13,067 bases of DNA from Blastocatellia bacterium. Lineage in GTDB: Bacteria > Acidobacteriota > Blastocatellia > Pyrinomonadales > Pyrinomonadaceae. Positions within the stretch are counted from its first letter, which is position 1; each line of letters opens with the position of its first letter. The notes under the pieces are model-generated. The model was not told the origin of the DNA and made no database searches. It saw only the letters and a list, made by a program, of their open reading frames with translations. A program made the translations under genes and the position numbers. Location: contig PSRF01000111.1 of the NCBI GenBank assembly GCA_003175865.1, positions 1 through 13,067 of the forward strand, given 5' to 3'. Positions 1-6,369 of the stretch are shown here, piece after piece.

Positions 1-1
1 C

Positions 2-739
2 TCTGAAAAGGGAAACCGACAGCAGATGAGTCAGTCGTACGCCTATTCGGAGTTGCAGGGATTGACTCGAGAACAAGCGACGAGTGGTGGCCCGGTGAGG
101 TTTAGCATGGTGCGTGAGGCAGGACGTATCGACTGTGAAGGCACCTTTCAAAATGGAAAAGGCTCAGGCACTTTTACATTCACGCCTAACGCTGGATTCG
201 TTTCGGCAATGAAGGCAAAGGGCTTCGACTTTGATACTTCGTACTCTGATGATCGTCGTGAGGAGAAACTGTTCGCCGCGACTACACTAAATGTCACGAC
301 TGCCCTGGCGGATGATCTGGTTGCATCGGGATTTACAGGCCTGGGCGTTGATGATCTTTTCAAGGCCGCAATCTTCCATGTCGATTCGACGTTTATGCGT
401 GAGATGAAAGCGAGCGGATTTCCGAACCTGACGATGGAAGACCTTGTGAAGGCGCGTATCTTCAAGATCGATGCAAGCTTTGTTGCGCAAGCCACACAGA
501 TGGGCTTCGACAAGGAGCCGTTCGAGAGTCTCGTTAAACTTCAGATCTTCAAAGTTACGCCACAGTTCATCGCAGAAGTGCGGAGCGAAGGTCTAACTAA
601 TCTTTCAGTGGAAGAGGCCGTGAAGCTGCGCATTTTCAAGATCGACGCCGACTATATTCGACATGCAAAGGCTGAGGGCGTGCCACTGGATGTTGAGTCG
701 TTGGTGCGGAGAAAGATTGGCGTAGGACGCGTGAACTAG
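2..739 (+). CDS. 29-residue-repeat protein, C-terminal part (left edge, partial)
   Basis: The reading frame is open to the window edge. The ATG at 26 has no Shine-Dalgarno and the codons before it read like the same protein, so this is probably the C-terminal end of a longer gene; 26 is the fallback start. Numbering from that ATG, residues 1-50 form a beta-rich stretch containing ELQGLT, VREAG and GSGTFTF. Residues 90-233 are five tandem units of exactly 29 residues (90, 119, 148, 177, 206). Each has a helix (FxxEMKxxGF), a short link, a second helix (LTMEDLVKARI) and the end motif IFKID or IFKV. From memory of the family, similar repeats lie at the C-termini of Acidobacteriota M56/BlaR1-like membrane peptidases and related proteins, so the missing N-terminus could be a membrane domain. 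The precise function is unknown; a binding or scaffold role is inference. Confidence 0.8.
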   Translation, partial: SEKGNRQQMSQSYAYSELQGLTREQATSGGPVRFSMVREAGRIDCEGTFQNGKGSGTFTFTPNAGFVSAMKAKGFDFDTSYSDDRREEKLFAATTLNVTTALADDLVASGFTGLGVDDLFKAAIFHVDSTFMREMKASGFPNLTMEDLVKARIFKIDASFVAQATQMGFDKEPFESLVKLQIFKVTPQFIAEVRSEGLTNLSVEEAVKLRIFKIDADYIRHAKAEGVPLDVESLVRRKIGVGRVN

Positions 740-840
740 AGGACATTGCTGATTGTCGATTGCTGATTGCCAATTGCTCGTAGACGTAACGAATTATTTA
801 CTGCTGCTAAAATCAGCAATCAACAATCAGCAATCCTCTA
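737..840. repeat. Long inverted repeat covering both stop codons of two convergent genes
   Basis: The left arm (737-768) begins with the TAG stop of the upstream plus-strand gene. The right arm (811-840) ends with CTA, the TAG stop of the downstream minus-strand gene. The arms are complementary over about 30 positions with one mismatch and one 2-nt indel, around a 42-nt loop. Each arm also repeats TTGCTGATTG internally. Both transcripts would therefore end in the same hairpin directly at their stop codons. No T-tract follows the stem. It may act as a bidirectional transcription end or mRNA 3'-protecting structure, or be a REP/MITE-like dispersed repeat. Confidence 0.85.
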
Positions 841-1242
841 ATCCCCCATCACCCCCGCAAACCACCACTTGCCGTCCTTGCGAAACTCGAAGTAGAACGC
901 GTTGTCTCTGGTCACGCGAGTTACGATCGCCTTCGATTTATCGTTTTCACCCGGCTTGGTTCCTTTGGCGAAGGATTTCTGTAGATCACGCCACGCGCGC
1001 GCATCCAAGTCTTTCAACCATTCGCTTGCTGTCCCGCCGCCCCCGCCGTCGAAGAAATCAGCGGGCATTACCGCCAGCATCGCTTTGTGATCTTTCTTGT
1101 TAGCCGCGCTGACTAGACGTTGCCAAAACGTGGTCCAGGTTTTGTTCGCATTAGCCTTTGTCGCTGGTGCCGTTTGACCAAACGTCGTGATGGACGCCAG
1201 GATCAGTGCAGCGGAGAAAATCAGTGTCTTATTTGTTTTCAT
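838..1242 (-). CDS. Small secreted protein, unknown function
   Basis: 134 residues. The N-terminus (KTNK, then a hydrophobic stretch, then about SITTFGQ|TAP near residue 23) is a Sec signal peptide, so the mature protein of about 112 residues should be exported. It has WxxFWQRLVSAANKKDHKAML, a DFFDGGGGG loop, and a C-terminal strand pair (AFYFEFRKDGKWWFAGV) typical of small alpha+beta folds. The pattern is loosely like NTF2/SnoaL-type secreted proteins, but I cannot assign a family. Its ATG overlaps the stop of the preceding gamma-glutamylcyclotransferase-like gene by 4 nt (ATGA) and there is no clear Shine-Dalgarno, which points to translational coupling as the last gene of a three-gene unit. 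Its stop lies inside the inverted repeat that follows. Confidence 0.8.
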   Translation of the reverse strand: MKTNKTLIFSAALILASITTFGQTAPATKANANKTWTTFWQRLVSAANKKDHKAMLAVMPADFFDGGGGGTASEWLKDLDARAWRDLQKSFAKGTKPGENDKSKAIVTRVTRDNAFYFEFRKDGKWWFAGVMGD

Positions 1243-1652
1243 AGGATGGATGCAACGTAGTCTGATGGGAATCCCAATGTGTTTGCCAACGCTCGCAATC
1301 TTTGTGCGTATGCCTCGCTGTGTTCATCCGCAGTTGGTGCTTGCGATAGGTTAAAGCACAGCGCTGGACCACTCGTTCCGTTGTCAAAGTTAACTAAGAC
1401 TGCTTCCGGTCGATACTCCCCGAGAGATGTCTCGTTGTACAAATGCCCCAGCTCGCTGTGAGTCAACGACATTACCACGCCGTACACCTTGCCGTTTTTC
1501 TCGGGAACAAGTGTGGCACGCTGACCGATCTTCAGCGCAAAGTCTTTCACGAAGACATTGCGTTCATTGGTCGGCACCACACCTTTTTCGAGTAGCAGCG
1601 AACGATCCATGAACAAGCCATAGAAGAAAACATCTATTCGTCGCTCTGCCAT
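1239..1652 (-). CDS. Gamma-glutamylcyclotransferase-like (AIG2/GGCT fold) protein
   Basis: 137 residues, cytoplasmic. The N-terminal FFYGLFMD (residues 9-16) matches the substrate-binding YGxL loop of the GGCT/AIG2 fold. It is followed by FALKIGQRATLVP, KVYGVVMSLTHSELGHLY and YRPEAVLV, the usual strand order. Family members release 5-oxoproline from gamma-glutamyl compounds or cleave related amides. The usual LDxxEG segment before the YR motif reads LYNETS (71-76), so the catalytic glutamate is shifted to E74 or lost; activity is uncertain. It lies 6 nt after the VOC gene and overlaps the secreted protein gene by 4 nt, so the three are very likely co-transcribed. The ATG start has no good Shine-Dalgarno, which fits coupling. 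Confidence 0.75.
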   Translation of the reverse strand: MAERRIDVFFYGLFMDRSLLLEKGVVPTNERNVFVKDFALKIGQRATLVPEKNGKVYGVVMSLTHSELGHLYNETSLGEYRPEAVLVNFDNGTSGPALCFNLSQAPTADEHSEAYAQRLRALANTLGFPSDYVASIL

Positions 1653-1658
1653 CGATTA

Positions 1659-2018
1659 CTAACCAGCTGCTTGCGCTGCAGGTCTTGCATGTCGTGGCTG
1701 GTAAACGCTGAGCTTGCCGCCACTTGGTAGTGTCAACTGGGTAAGGCGACCCCAGCCTGTGTCTTGTACATCAGCGCATGCGACGTTTTGCTTCTTCATC
1801 TCATCGATGAATGCTTCAACGTTTTCGCATAAGAAGTAAAGCTCATGCTGAGTTTTGTCACTGTCAGACTCGTGAATCGACGCTTCCGCCGGTGGCAACC
1901 CGAAGATTAAATATCCGCCGCCTGCATCAACGACCGATAGCTTTAACACCTCCTGCATGAACTTCCGATCCGCCTCGGCATCCTTGCTGGCAATAACCGC
2001 ATGTACTCCGATAAGCAT
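1659..2018 (-). CDS. VOC (glyoxalase/bleomycin-resistance fold) family protein
   Basis: 119 residues, one VOC module. The first half begins HAVIASKDAEADRKFMQEVLKL and contains GGGYLIFGLPPAE; the second contains HELYFLCENVEAFIDEMK and ends in LPSGGKLSVYQPRH. VOC proteins act as dimers and hold a metal with His/Glu ligands. Here H6 and H58/E59 fit ligand positions, but the usual C-terminal glutamate (DPDGNxxE) is replaced by a tyrosine-containing GKLSVYQ, so metal catalysis is not assured. The substrate is unknown. The ATG is supported by a purine-rich AGAGGAAGG about 11 nt upstream. This gene opens the three-gene unit that continues with the GGCT-like protein and the small secreted protein. 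Its Shine-Dalgarno abuts the end of the palindromic repeat pair at 2039-2144. Confidence 0.85.
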   Translation of the reverse strand: MLIGVHAVIASKDAEADRKFMQEVLKLSVVDAGGGYLIFGLPPAEASIHESDSDKTQHELYFLCENVEAFIDEMKKQNVACADVQDTGWGRLTQLTLPSGGKLSVYQPRHARPAAQAAG

Positions 2019-2038
2019 GATTGAGTTGTCCTTCCTCT

Positions 2039-2144
2039 TTGGAGTGCGGCGGCCCGCCGCCGCTTTGTTGTAACGTCTTATTCAGTGTCGCGCGGGTCCG
2101 CAATAACAAAGCAACGTTCCCGACTCGTCGGGATCGCACTCCAA
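2039..2144. repeat. Head-to-head pair of palindromic repeat units with different core hairpins
   Basis: Unit A (plus, 2039-2069) reads TTGGAGTGCG, then a core hairpin GCGGCGG/CCGCCGC (2046-2060, 1-nt loop), then GCTTTGTT (2062-2069). Unit B (minus, 2144 down to 2105) has the identical outer box TTGGAGTGCG (2135-2144) and inner box GCTTTGTT (2105-2112). Its core is an unrelated hairpin, TCCCGA/TCGGGA with a CTCG loop (2118-2133). The two units face each other across about 35 nt, giving a nested inverted repeat. The pair sits 7 nt after the stop of the 2152-2754 gene and ends at the Shine-Dalgarno of the VOC gene. Confidence 0.85.
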
Positions 2145-2151
2145 GAAGTAC

Positions 2152-2754
2152 TTAGTATTGCGACAGCGCGAGCATCGCCGCGAGTGCAGCTTCTTTTTGA
2201 TCTTTGCCCCACGGTGCTCCTGCAACTTTACCTAGCACTGCGAGTTTCTTCGTTACTTGATCAGTCGACACTTTCAGCGCCCTGGCAGCTTCTTTCATGA
2301 GCAGCTTTTCATTGATCGCGCTAACTGGCAACGAACATTTCTCCGCAGCGCGCACGAGTGCTTCTCTAAATAGAACGCCCTCAGCTTTGTGCATTCGAAA
2401 GTGTACTGCAAGTATTTCCGCAACACTCCAGGCCGGCATTGGATTACCGGTGAGGACGGCGCAAGCGACAACTTCATTCCCTAGTTTCTTTTCTCGATTC
2501 ACCGCTTCACGAACTTCGCGCGTGGCTATCCTCTGCGCCGATTGGATACCGTCCTCAACGACTCTCCTTGCTTCGTTGGGTTCAACTTCTTCTGCGGCGT
2601 GGTATGGCTGTTTGGCCCAAGCTTCCTCAACCAGTTCGACGCGACGTCGAGCGCGGACAACATAATCGGGTTGACGATTACTGGAAGCGTCCTTGCCCAG
2701 TACGACAAGGGCTGCCCAACCCGAGTGAGCTTTGAATCCGAAAGCTACTTGCAT
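2152..2754 (-). CDS. Conserved-looking protein of unknown function, coupled to serine hydrolase
   Basis: About 200 residues, no signal peptide or membrane segment, so probably cytoplasmic. It begins MQVAFGFKAHSGWAALVVLG, a glycine-rich beta-hairpin-like start. A charged helical middle follows (VVRARRRVELVEEAWAKQPYHAAE, then EARRVVEDGIQSAQRIATREV), and the end is PWGKDQKEAALAAMLAL. The N-terminal hairpin with a C-terminal D-x-K-x-A-A-L-A-A helix recalls RNase H-like/RuvC-like folds, but the usual first Asp is a Lys, so this is only a suggestion. I do not recognise the family. The hydrolase stop and this ATG overlap (TGATG), so translation is coupled; a GTG three bases earlier (2757) is an alternative start. 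The two proteins probably share a process. Confidence 0.75.
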   Translation of the reverse strand: MQVAFGFKAHSGWAALVVLGKDASSNRQPDYVVRARRRVELVEEAWAKQPYHAAEEVEPNEARRVVEDGIQSAQRIATREVREAVNREKKLGNEVVACAVLTGNPMPAWSVAEILAVHFRMHKAEGVLFREALVRAAEKCSLPVSAINEKLLMKEAARALKVSTDQVTKKLAVLGKVAGAPWGKDQKEAALAAMLALSQY

Positions 2755-4094
2755 CACTTAGTCTTCTTGGCTCGAGCTGTCTCCTTGCCATCCAACTTCA
2801 ATACAAACTCTGTCACCTGCCCGCTGGCATCTTTTACAAACGTGTAAGCAGCTCGTCGGTTGTCAATTATGAAGAAATTGCTTTCACTTTCAGGAATCAG
2901 CTCGCGCGCGACACCATTCGAGCCTTGTTTCATGGTCAACTTACTGTTGGTGAATTCAACTGTGATCACTGTTGACGAGCCTGTTTGATACTGACCTGCA
3001 TAACTTGCAAGGATCTTTGAATCGACTTTCGCTGCAGTATGGACCGGCAACAGACCCGGCAGGTAGAGATCGGCCACACCGAGTGCGAGCGCATCTGCAT
3101 TCGCGTCGTCGCCGTTTGTCAGAATAACAATGCTCAACTTGTCGTCGACGAAGCGAGCAAATGCTGCGCGAAAACCTGGTAAGGCTCCGTTATGTGAAAT
3201 GAGTTTGTGTCCACCAACTGCGTCGAAGCCCCACCCAAAGCCGTACGGATAAGTACTCCCACTATTTAACTTCACGGGAGTCCACATTTGATTCCGAAGG
3301 CTTTGTTTCAGGACTTTGTCTGAATAGAGAATCGCATCCCATTTCGCCAAGTCCAGGACCGTTGAGAGAAAGGCACCGCTGGGCCGCAACGCGAAATAGA
3401 CCGGAGCATTCAAGAACTTGCCGTTGTCCCAGTAATAACCGCTGGCCCGGTTGGTTATTAACTCTGTCACGGTTGTGGTGCGCGTAGCTTTCATCTCAGA
3501 CGGGGCAAAGATTCTTTCAGTCAGAAATTCGCCCCACGATTTACCGGTCACTTTATGAATGATCTCTGCGAGTGTGAAATAACCGACGTTGCAGTACTCC
3601 CATTTTTCACCTGGCGCAAAACGCAGGGGTGACGTGTATGCAGTTTTGATCACGTCGGCATCGCTTTGAACTTTCAGTGGGTCGAAACCGGGTGCCTCGC
3701 GAACGATACCGGATGTATGAGTCAGCAGATTTCGCACAGTGATGTCTTTCCAGGATTCCGGAGTACCATCAAGATACTTGCTGACCTTGTCATCGAGATT
3801 GATCCTGCCTTCATCGACAAGTAGCATGATGCCGGAAGCTATGAACTGCTTGCTGACTGAGCCGATCTTATAAACAGTGTCGGGCCTTGCGGGAACATTG
3901 AGTTCGACATTTGCAAGACCATAACCCTCAGCTTTGATGATCTTGCCTTCTTTGATTACGGCAAGTGAAAGGCCTGGGAGGTGTTGGCGCTGCATTTCAC
4001 TCTTAACGTAGTCATCGATTTTGTCTGCGCGTACCGCAACTGCCGAGACAAGCAATAGAACGATGGAAAGGAGTTTGAAACGTTTCATTGACAT
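2754..4094 (-). CDS. Secreted class C beta-lactamase-like serine hydrolase
   Basis: 446 residues. The signal peptide covers about 1-23 (LLSIVLLLVSAVAVRA|D). The beta-lactamase/penicillin-binding-protein transpeptidase-like domain spans about 27-345 and has all three catalytic motifs: S79-V-S-K82 (SxxK), Y167-C-N169 (YxN) and H301-N-G303 (the KTG-equivalent HxG). The segment TVRNLLTHTSGI (about 119-130) is typical of the esterase/D-aminopeptidase-like branch. A C-terminal beta-rich domain (about 360-440, LASYAGQYQ onward) resembles the DUF3471-type extension. HxG instead of KTG suggests a peptidase or esterase on cell-wall peptides or small esters rather than a true beta-lactamase; substrate unknown. 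A GAGGG lies about 11 nt before the ATG at 4094; a second ATG two codons later is possible. The unknown gene follows with a 1-nt overlap. Confidence 0.92.
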   Translation of the reverse strand: MSMKRFKLLSIVLLLVSAVAVRADKIDDYVKSEMQRQHLPGLSLAVIKEGKIIKAEGYGLANVELNVPARPDTVYKIGSVSKQFIASGIMLLVDEGRINLDDKVSKYLDGTPESWKDITVRNLLTHTSGIVREAPGFDPLKVQSDADVIKTAYTSPLRFAPGEKWEYCNVGYFTLAEIIHKVTGKSWGEFLTERIFAPSEMKATRTTTVTELITNRASGYYWDNGKFLNAPVYFALRPSGAFLSTVLDLAKWDAILYSDKVLKQSLRNQMWTPVKLNSGSTYPYGFGWGFDAVGGHKLISHNGALPGFRAAFARFVDDKLSIVILTNGDDANADALALGVADLYLPGLLPVHTAAKVDSKILASYAGQYQTGSSTVITVEFTNSKLTMKQGSNGVARELIPESESNFFIIDNRRAAYTFVKDASGQVTEFVLKLDGKETARAKKTK

Positions 4095-4161
4095 AGTTGG
4101 GTGACCCTCGTGTCCTATAAGCTTAGCTTGTCGTGTTATAGCAAAGGCGCTGATTGAAGAA

Positions 4162-4959
4162 CTAATTCTTGCTCAACAACTGATCAATCCGAATCGGTTC
4201 ATACTTCTCCGACTTTAACCAATTAATCAATTCATCCAGCCGATCATAAAACTTGTCTTTACGTTCAGGCGCGACTCCGACGTGCATTAGTAAGATGAAG
4301 CCGTTTAATCCTGAAGGGTCCTTCGCTTCGTATGTCTTAATTCGTCGCAGAATTGCATCGCTGTCAACGTAGTTTTCCATTTGAGGCGTCGTGTAATCAG
4401 CATTTGATCCGCTGCCAGGAGTAAAGTTTACCAATTGAAGTCCCGCGCCACTGGTCCAACTGCTGATTGTTTGGTTGTACCATTCAAAAGGCGGCAGAAA
4501 GAATCTTGCATCGCTGCTGGTGATGCCAAATTCGCGCATCGCGTCGTAGTTCGCGCGTAAGTCATTGTCGAAAACATCTTTCGTAACCAGCAATTTATTC
4601 CGATCTTTCCAATCGCAGTACAACAAGTGTGTGTCTGAATGTGGGCCGAGATAATGACCATCTAGTCTCAGCCTCTGGATCATCGGCCTCAAGTCGGCTC
4701 GCCGGTAAAACCTACCAGTGAGGAAGAACGATGCCTTTGTACCCTGATTTTTCAGTACACGGCCGATCTTTTCAATGCCATCACCAAACTCATCACCGGT
4801 GAATACCAACGCAAGTTGCTTCTTCGTCGTATTCCCTCGCACGATCGCACCCTGTTCATACGCGAAGTGCGAGGCTGGCTGTATCGTGAGGTGACCTATT
4901 GCACATGGCGCGACGACAAGACAGAAAAATATGCTAAAGGCTAGTATCCGTCTATTCAT
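4162..4959 (-). CDS. Secreted polysaccharide deacetylase (NodB domain), variant metal motif
   Basis: 265 residues with a signal peptide (about 1-22, ending APCAIG|H). The NodB/CE4 domain spans about 48-250: strand KQLALVFTGDEFGDG (motif 1), H107-S-D-T-H111 (motif 2, the two metal histidines), R152FFLPPFEWYN (motif 3) and LLMH226VG (motif 5, catalytic His). Motif 1 reads T54-G-D-E57 where TFDD is usual: the catalytic Asp is kept as D56 and the metal Asp is replaced by Glu. The family removes N- or O-acetyl groups from peptidoglycan, chitin-like or exopolysaccharide chains in a metal-dependent way. It begins 6 nt after the TfoX/YjbR-like gene without a clear Shine-Dalgarno, suggesting co-transcription. 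The serine hydrolase starts 67 nt downstream. Confidence 0.9.
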   Translation of the reverse strand: MNRRILAFSIFFCLVVAPCAIGHLTIQPASHFAYEQGAIVRGNTTKKQLALVFTGDEFGDGIEKIGRVLKNQGTKASFFLTGRFYRRADLRPMIQRLRLDGHYLGPHSDTHLLYCDWKDRNKLLVTKDVFDNDLRANYDAMREFGITSSDARFFLPPFEWYNQTISSWTSGAGLQLVNFTPGSGSNADYTTPQMENYVDSDAILRRIKTYEAKDPSGLNGFILLMHVGVAPERKDKFYDRLDELINWLKSEKYEPIRIDQLLSKN

Positions 4960-4965
4960 CTACAC

Positions 4966-5313
4966 TTACTTCGGTTTCAGCGATTTTGTGTATTGAAAAC
5001 TAATCTCTAGATACTTTTTCAGCGACTTCGTATCCTTGAGTAACTTGTCAGGCACAGTCACCCAATCCTTCTTCACGACTCCATAAGTCTCGAACAAATT
5101 TGTCTTGTACTTCTTCAGGAAGGAATCAAGTTCGTGCTTAGGCAAACGGATGCCGAGCGTTCCGGTTTGATCCAAATAGGTGAACATGTGGCCGTTCACC
5201 GATGTGTAAGGATGAACATCGCCTTTGCGATCGATGCTGGGCATAGTAGCGATCAGTTTTTCGTAAAGCTCGAGTTTCTCCTGCGGGATTTTGCTTTTCT
5301 TTTTGGGACTCAC
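4966..5313 (-). CDS. TfoX/YjbR-like small cytoplasmic protein
   Basis: 115 residues from the GTG at 5313 (SPKKKSKIPQEK). An AAAAGG-like ribosome site precedes this GTG, whereas the longer GTG at 5337 has only repeat-derived sequence upstream. The body has a helix (EKLELYEKLIATMP), a hairpin (YTSVNGHMFTYLDQTGTLGIRLP), a helix (HELDSFLKKY) and an ending WVTVPDKLLKDTKSLKKYLEISFQY. This order (strands with hydrophobic GHMF, then the VP..LL...LKKY helix) is that of the TfoX N-terminal/YjbR-like fold found in many short bacterial proteins. Their molecular role is mostly unknown; DNA or protein binding has been suggested for relatives. The Lys-rich ends would suit nucleic acid or acidic partner binding. 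The deacetylase gene follows after 6 nt. Confidence 0.8.
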   Translation of the reverse strand: MSPKKKSKIPQEKLELYEKLIATMPSIDRKGDVHPYTSVNGHMFTYLDQTGTLGIRLPKHELDSFLKKYKTNLFETYGVVKKDWVTVPDKLLKDTKSLKKYLEISFQYTKSLKPK

Positions 5314-5341
5314 TTGAAGTGCCTTTTCAACGAACACTGCT

Positions 5342-5425
5342 TTGTAGGGCGTCCCACAGTGGATACCCCAGATTAGAGAGATCAGATAGGAGGAGCGGGG
5401 CGCCCACGGAGGGACGCCCCTACAA
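5342..5425. repeat. Inverted pair of short dispersed-type repeats (TTGTAGGG-type)
   Basis: TTGTAGGGCGTCCC at 5342-5355 (plus) is matched by GGGACGCCCCTACAA at 5411-5425, its inverse with one extra C, around a 55-nt spacer. The minus-strand copy continues into CTCCGTGGGCGCCCCGC. I recall this unit (TTGTAGGGGCG, then GTGGGCGCCC) as a common scattered repeat in environmental bacterial genomes; that is memory, not a search. The right copy lies inside the 3' end of the M28 peptidase gene. The left copy lies just before the start of the TfoX/YjbR-like gene. Confidence 0.8.
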
Positions 5426-6362
5426 TTTCCGTTAAGTGGCTATCAAACTGCGCGAGTGCAAGCACGATTGATTCGACAGCGCCGACATATAAATTCGGAG
5501 AGATAGTTTCGAAATCGTCGGTGGGCTGATGGTGCTGTTCGTTGTCTTCCACTCCGAAGTAGATGAAGGGAATCTTTCGTGCATGAAAGTGGCCGTGATC
5601 AGATTCCGATGTCCAGTCTTCGAGTTTTTTATTTGCTGGATCATCATGGCCGAAAAGTAGTTTGACTCGTGATTGAGCAACGACCGTTTCGAGGTATGGC
5701 TTTAGAAACGGATAGTGATGAGTACCGACCATGTACACGGTGTCATTTTTGTCGCGCGCTATCATGTCGATATTAACGTTCATCACCATCTGTTCTTCTT
5801 TAACGGGCGGACGCTGGAGGAAGTTGTAGGCTCCGCCAAAACGCACAGCTTCCTCGGCATCAAACGCCGCAAAAATCATCGAATTTGCCGGACGGTGTTC
5901 ACTGAAGTACCTGGCTAATGCAAAAAGGGAAGCAGTGCCGGAACCATTGTCATCCGCGCCGTTGTAGATCTGTCCGTTTCTGATTCCCAGGTGATCGTAG
6001 TGTGCAGAGACAACTATGTACCGATCGGGTGCTTTGGTGCCTTCAATATAGCCGATCACATTCACACCGTGGTGAACCTCATTGTCGCGATTGAAGGAGA
6101 ACGTAAACTCCTGCAGGTACGACTCGCCGAAAGGTTTGATGCCGGAATCTTTGAAACGCCTGACGATATACTCACGAGCTTTCGCGCTGCCCTTCGTATC
6201 TGGCTTACGCCCTTCCATGTCGTTTGCAGAAAGGATTCGTAGATCATCCAGGAGTTGTTTGCTGTTTATTGTTCGAGAGTCTGGTACCGAGAATGACGCA
6301 GCCTGTGCCAATACATTGACACTAAACAGTAGCGAGAGCGTTAACGACAGAGTTACTTTCAT
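5382..6362 (-). CDS. Secreted M28-family zinc aminopeptidase
   Basis: 326 residues from the ATG at 6362; a TTG one codon earlier gives a 327-residue version, used for numbering. Signal peptide about 1-23 (SLLFSVNVLAQA|A). The M28 di-zinc core is complete: A-H122-Y-D-H (ligand H122), GA-D138-D-N-G-S-G (bridging Asp), the E171-E172 pair (catalytic base and ligand), N-I-D200 and H279-Q-P-T-D near the C-terminus. The N-terminal region about 35-100 is the usual lead-in. The enzyme removes N-terminal residues from peptides outside the cytoplasm. It begins 7 nt after the VOC gene stop without a clear ribosome site, so it is probably coupled. The last 13 residues (VGASLRGRPAPPI) are encoded by a dispersed-type repeat, so the native C-terminus seems replaced or extended. 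Confidence 0.93.
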   Translation of the reverse strand: MKVTLSLTLSLLFSVNVLAQAASFSVPDSRTINSKQLLDDLRILSANDMEGRKPDTKGSAKAREYIVRRFKDSGIKPFGESYLQEFTFSFNRDNEVHHGVNVIGYIEGTKAPDRYIVVSAHYDHLGIRNGQIYNGADDNGSGTASLFALARYFSEHRPANSMIFAAFDAEEAVRFGGAYNFLQRPPVKEEQMVMNVNIDMIARDKNDTVYMVGTHHYPFLKPYLETVVAQSRVKLLFGHDDPANKKLEDWTSESDHGHFHARKIPFIYFGVEDNEQHHQPTDDFETISPNLYVGAVESIVLALAQFDSHLTEIVGASLRGRPAPPI

Positions 6363-6369
6363 CAATTAA

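Noticed and set aside
737..840. CRISPR array
   Set aside because: The internal repeats are inverted and contiguous, without regularly spaced unique spacers, and no cas genes are present.
753..1103. Plus-strand open frame over the small secreted protein gene
   Set aside because: It begins in the inverted repeat, is Arg/Pro/Ser-rich shadow sequence, and opposes a gene with a clear signal peptide.
2039..2144. Insertion sequence remnant
   Set aside because: It has terminal inverted boxes but no transposase fragment and no visible target duplication; it is described as a paired palindromic repeat instead.
2754..4094. True class C beta-lactamase
   Set aside because: SxxK and YxN are present but the KTG motif is HNG and the family branch is that of general serine hydrolases, so an antibiotic-resistance call is not supported.
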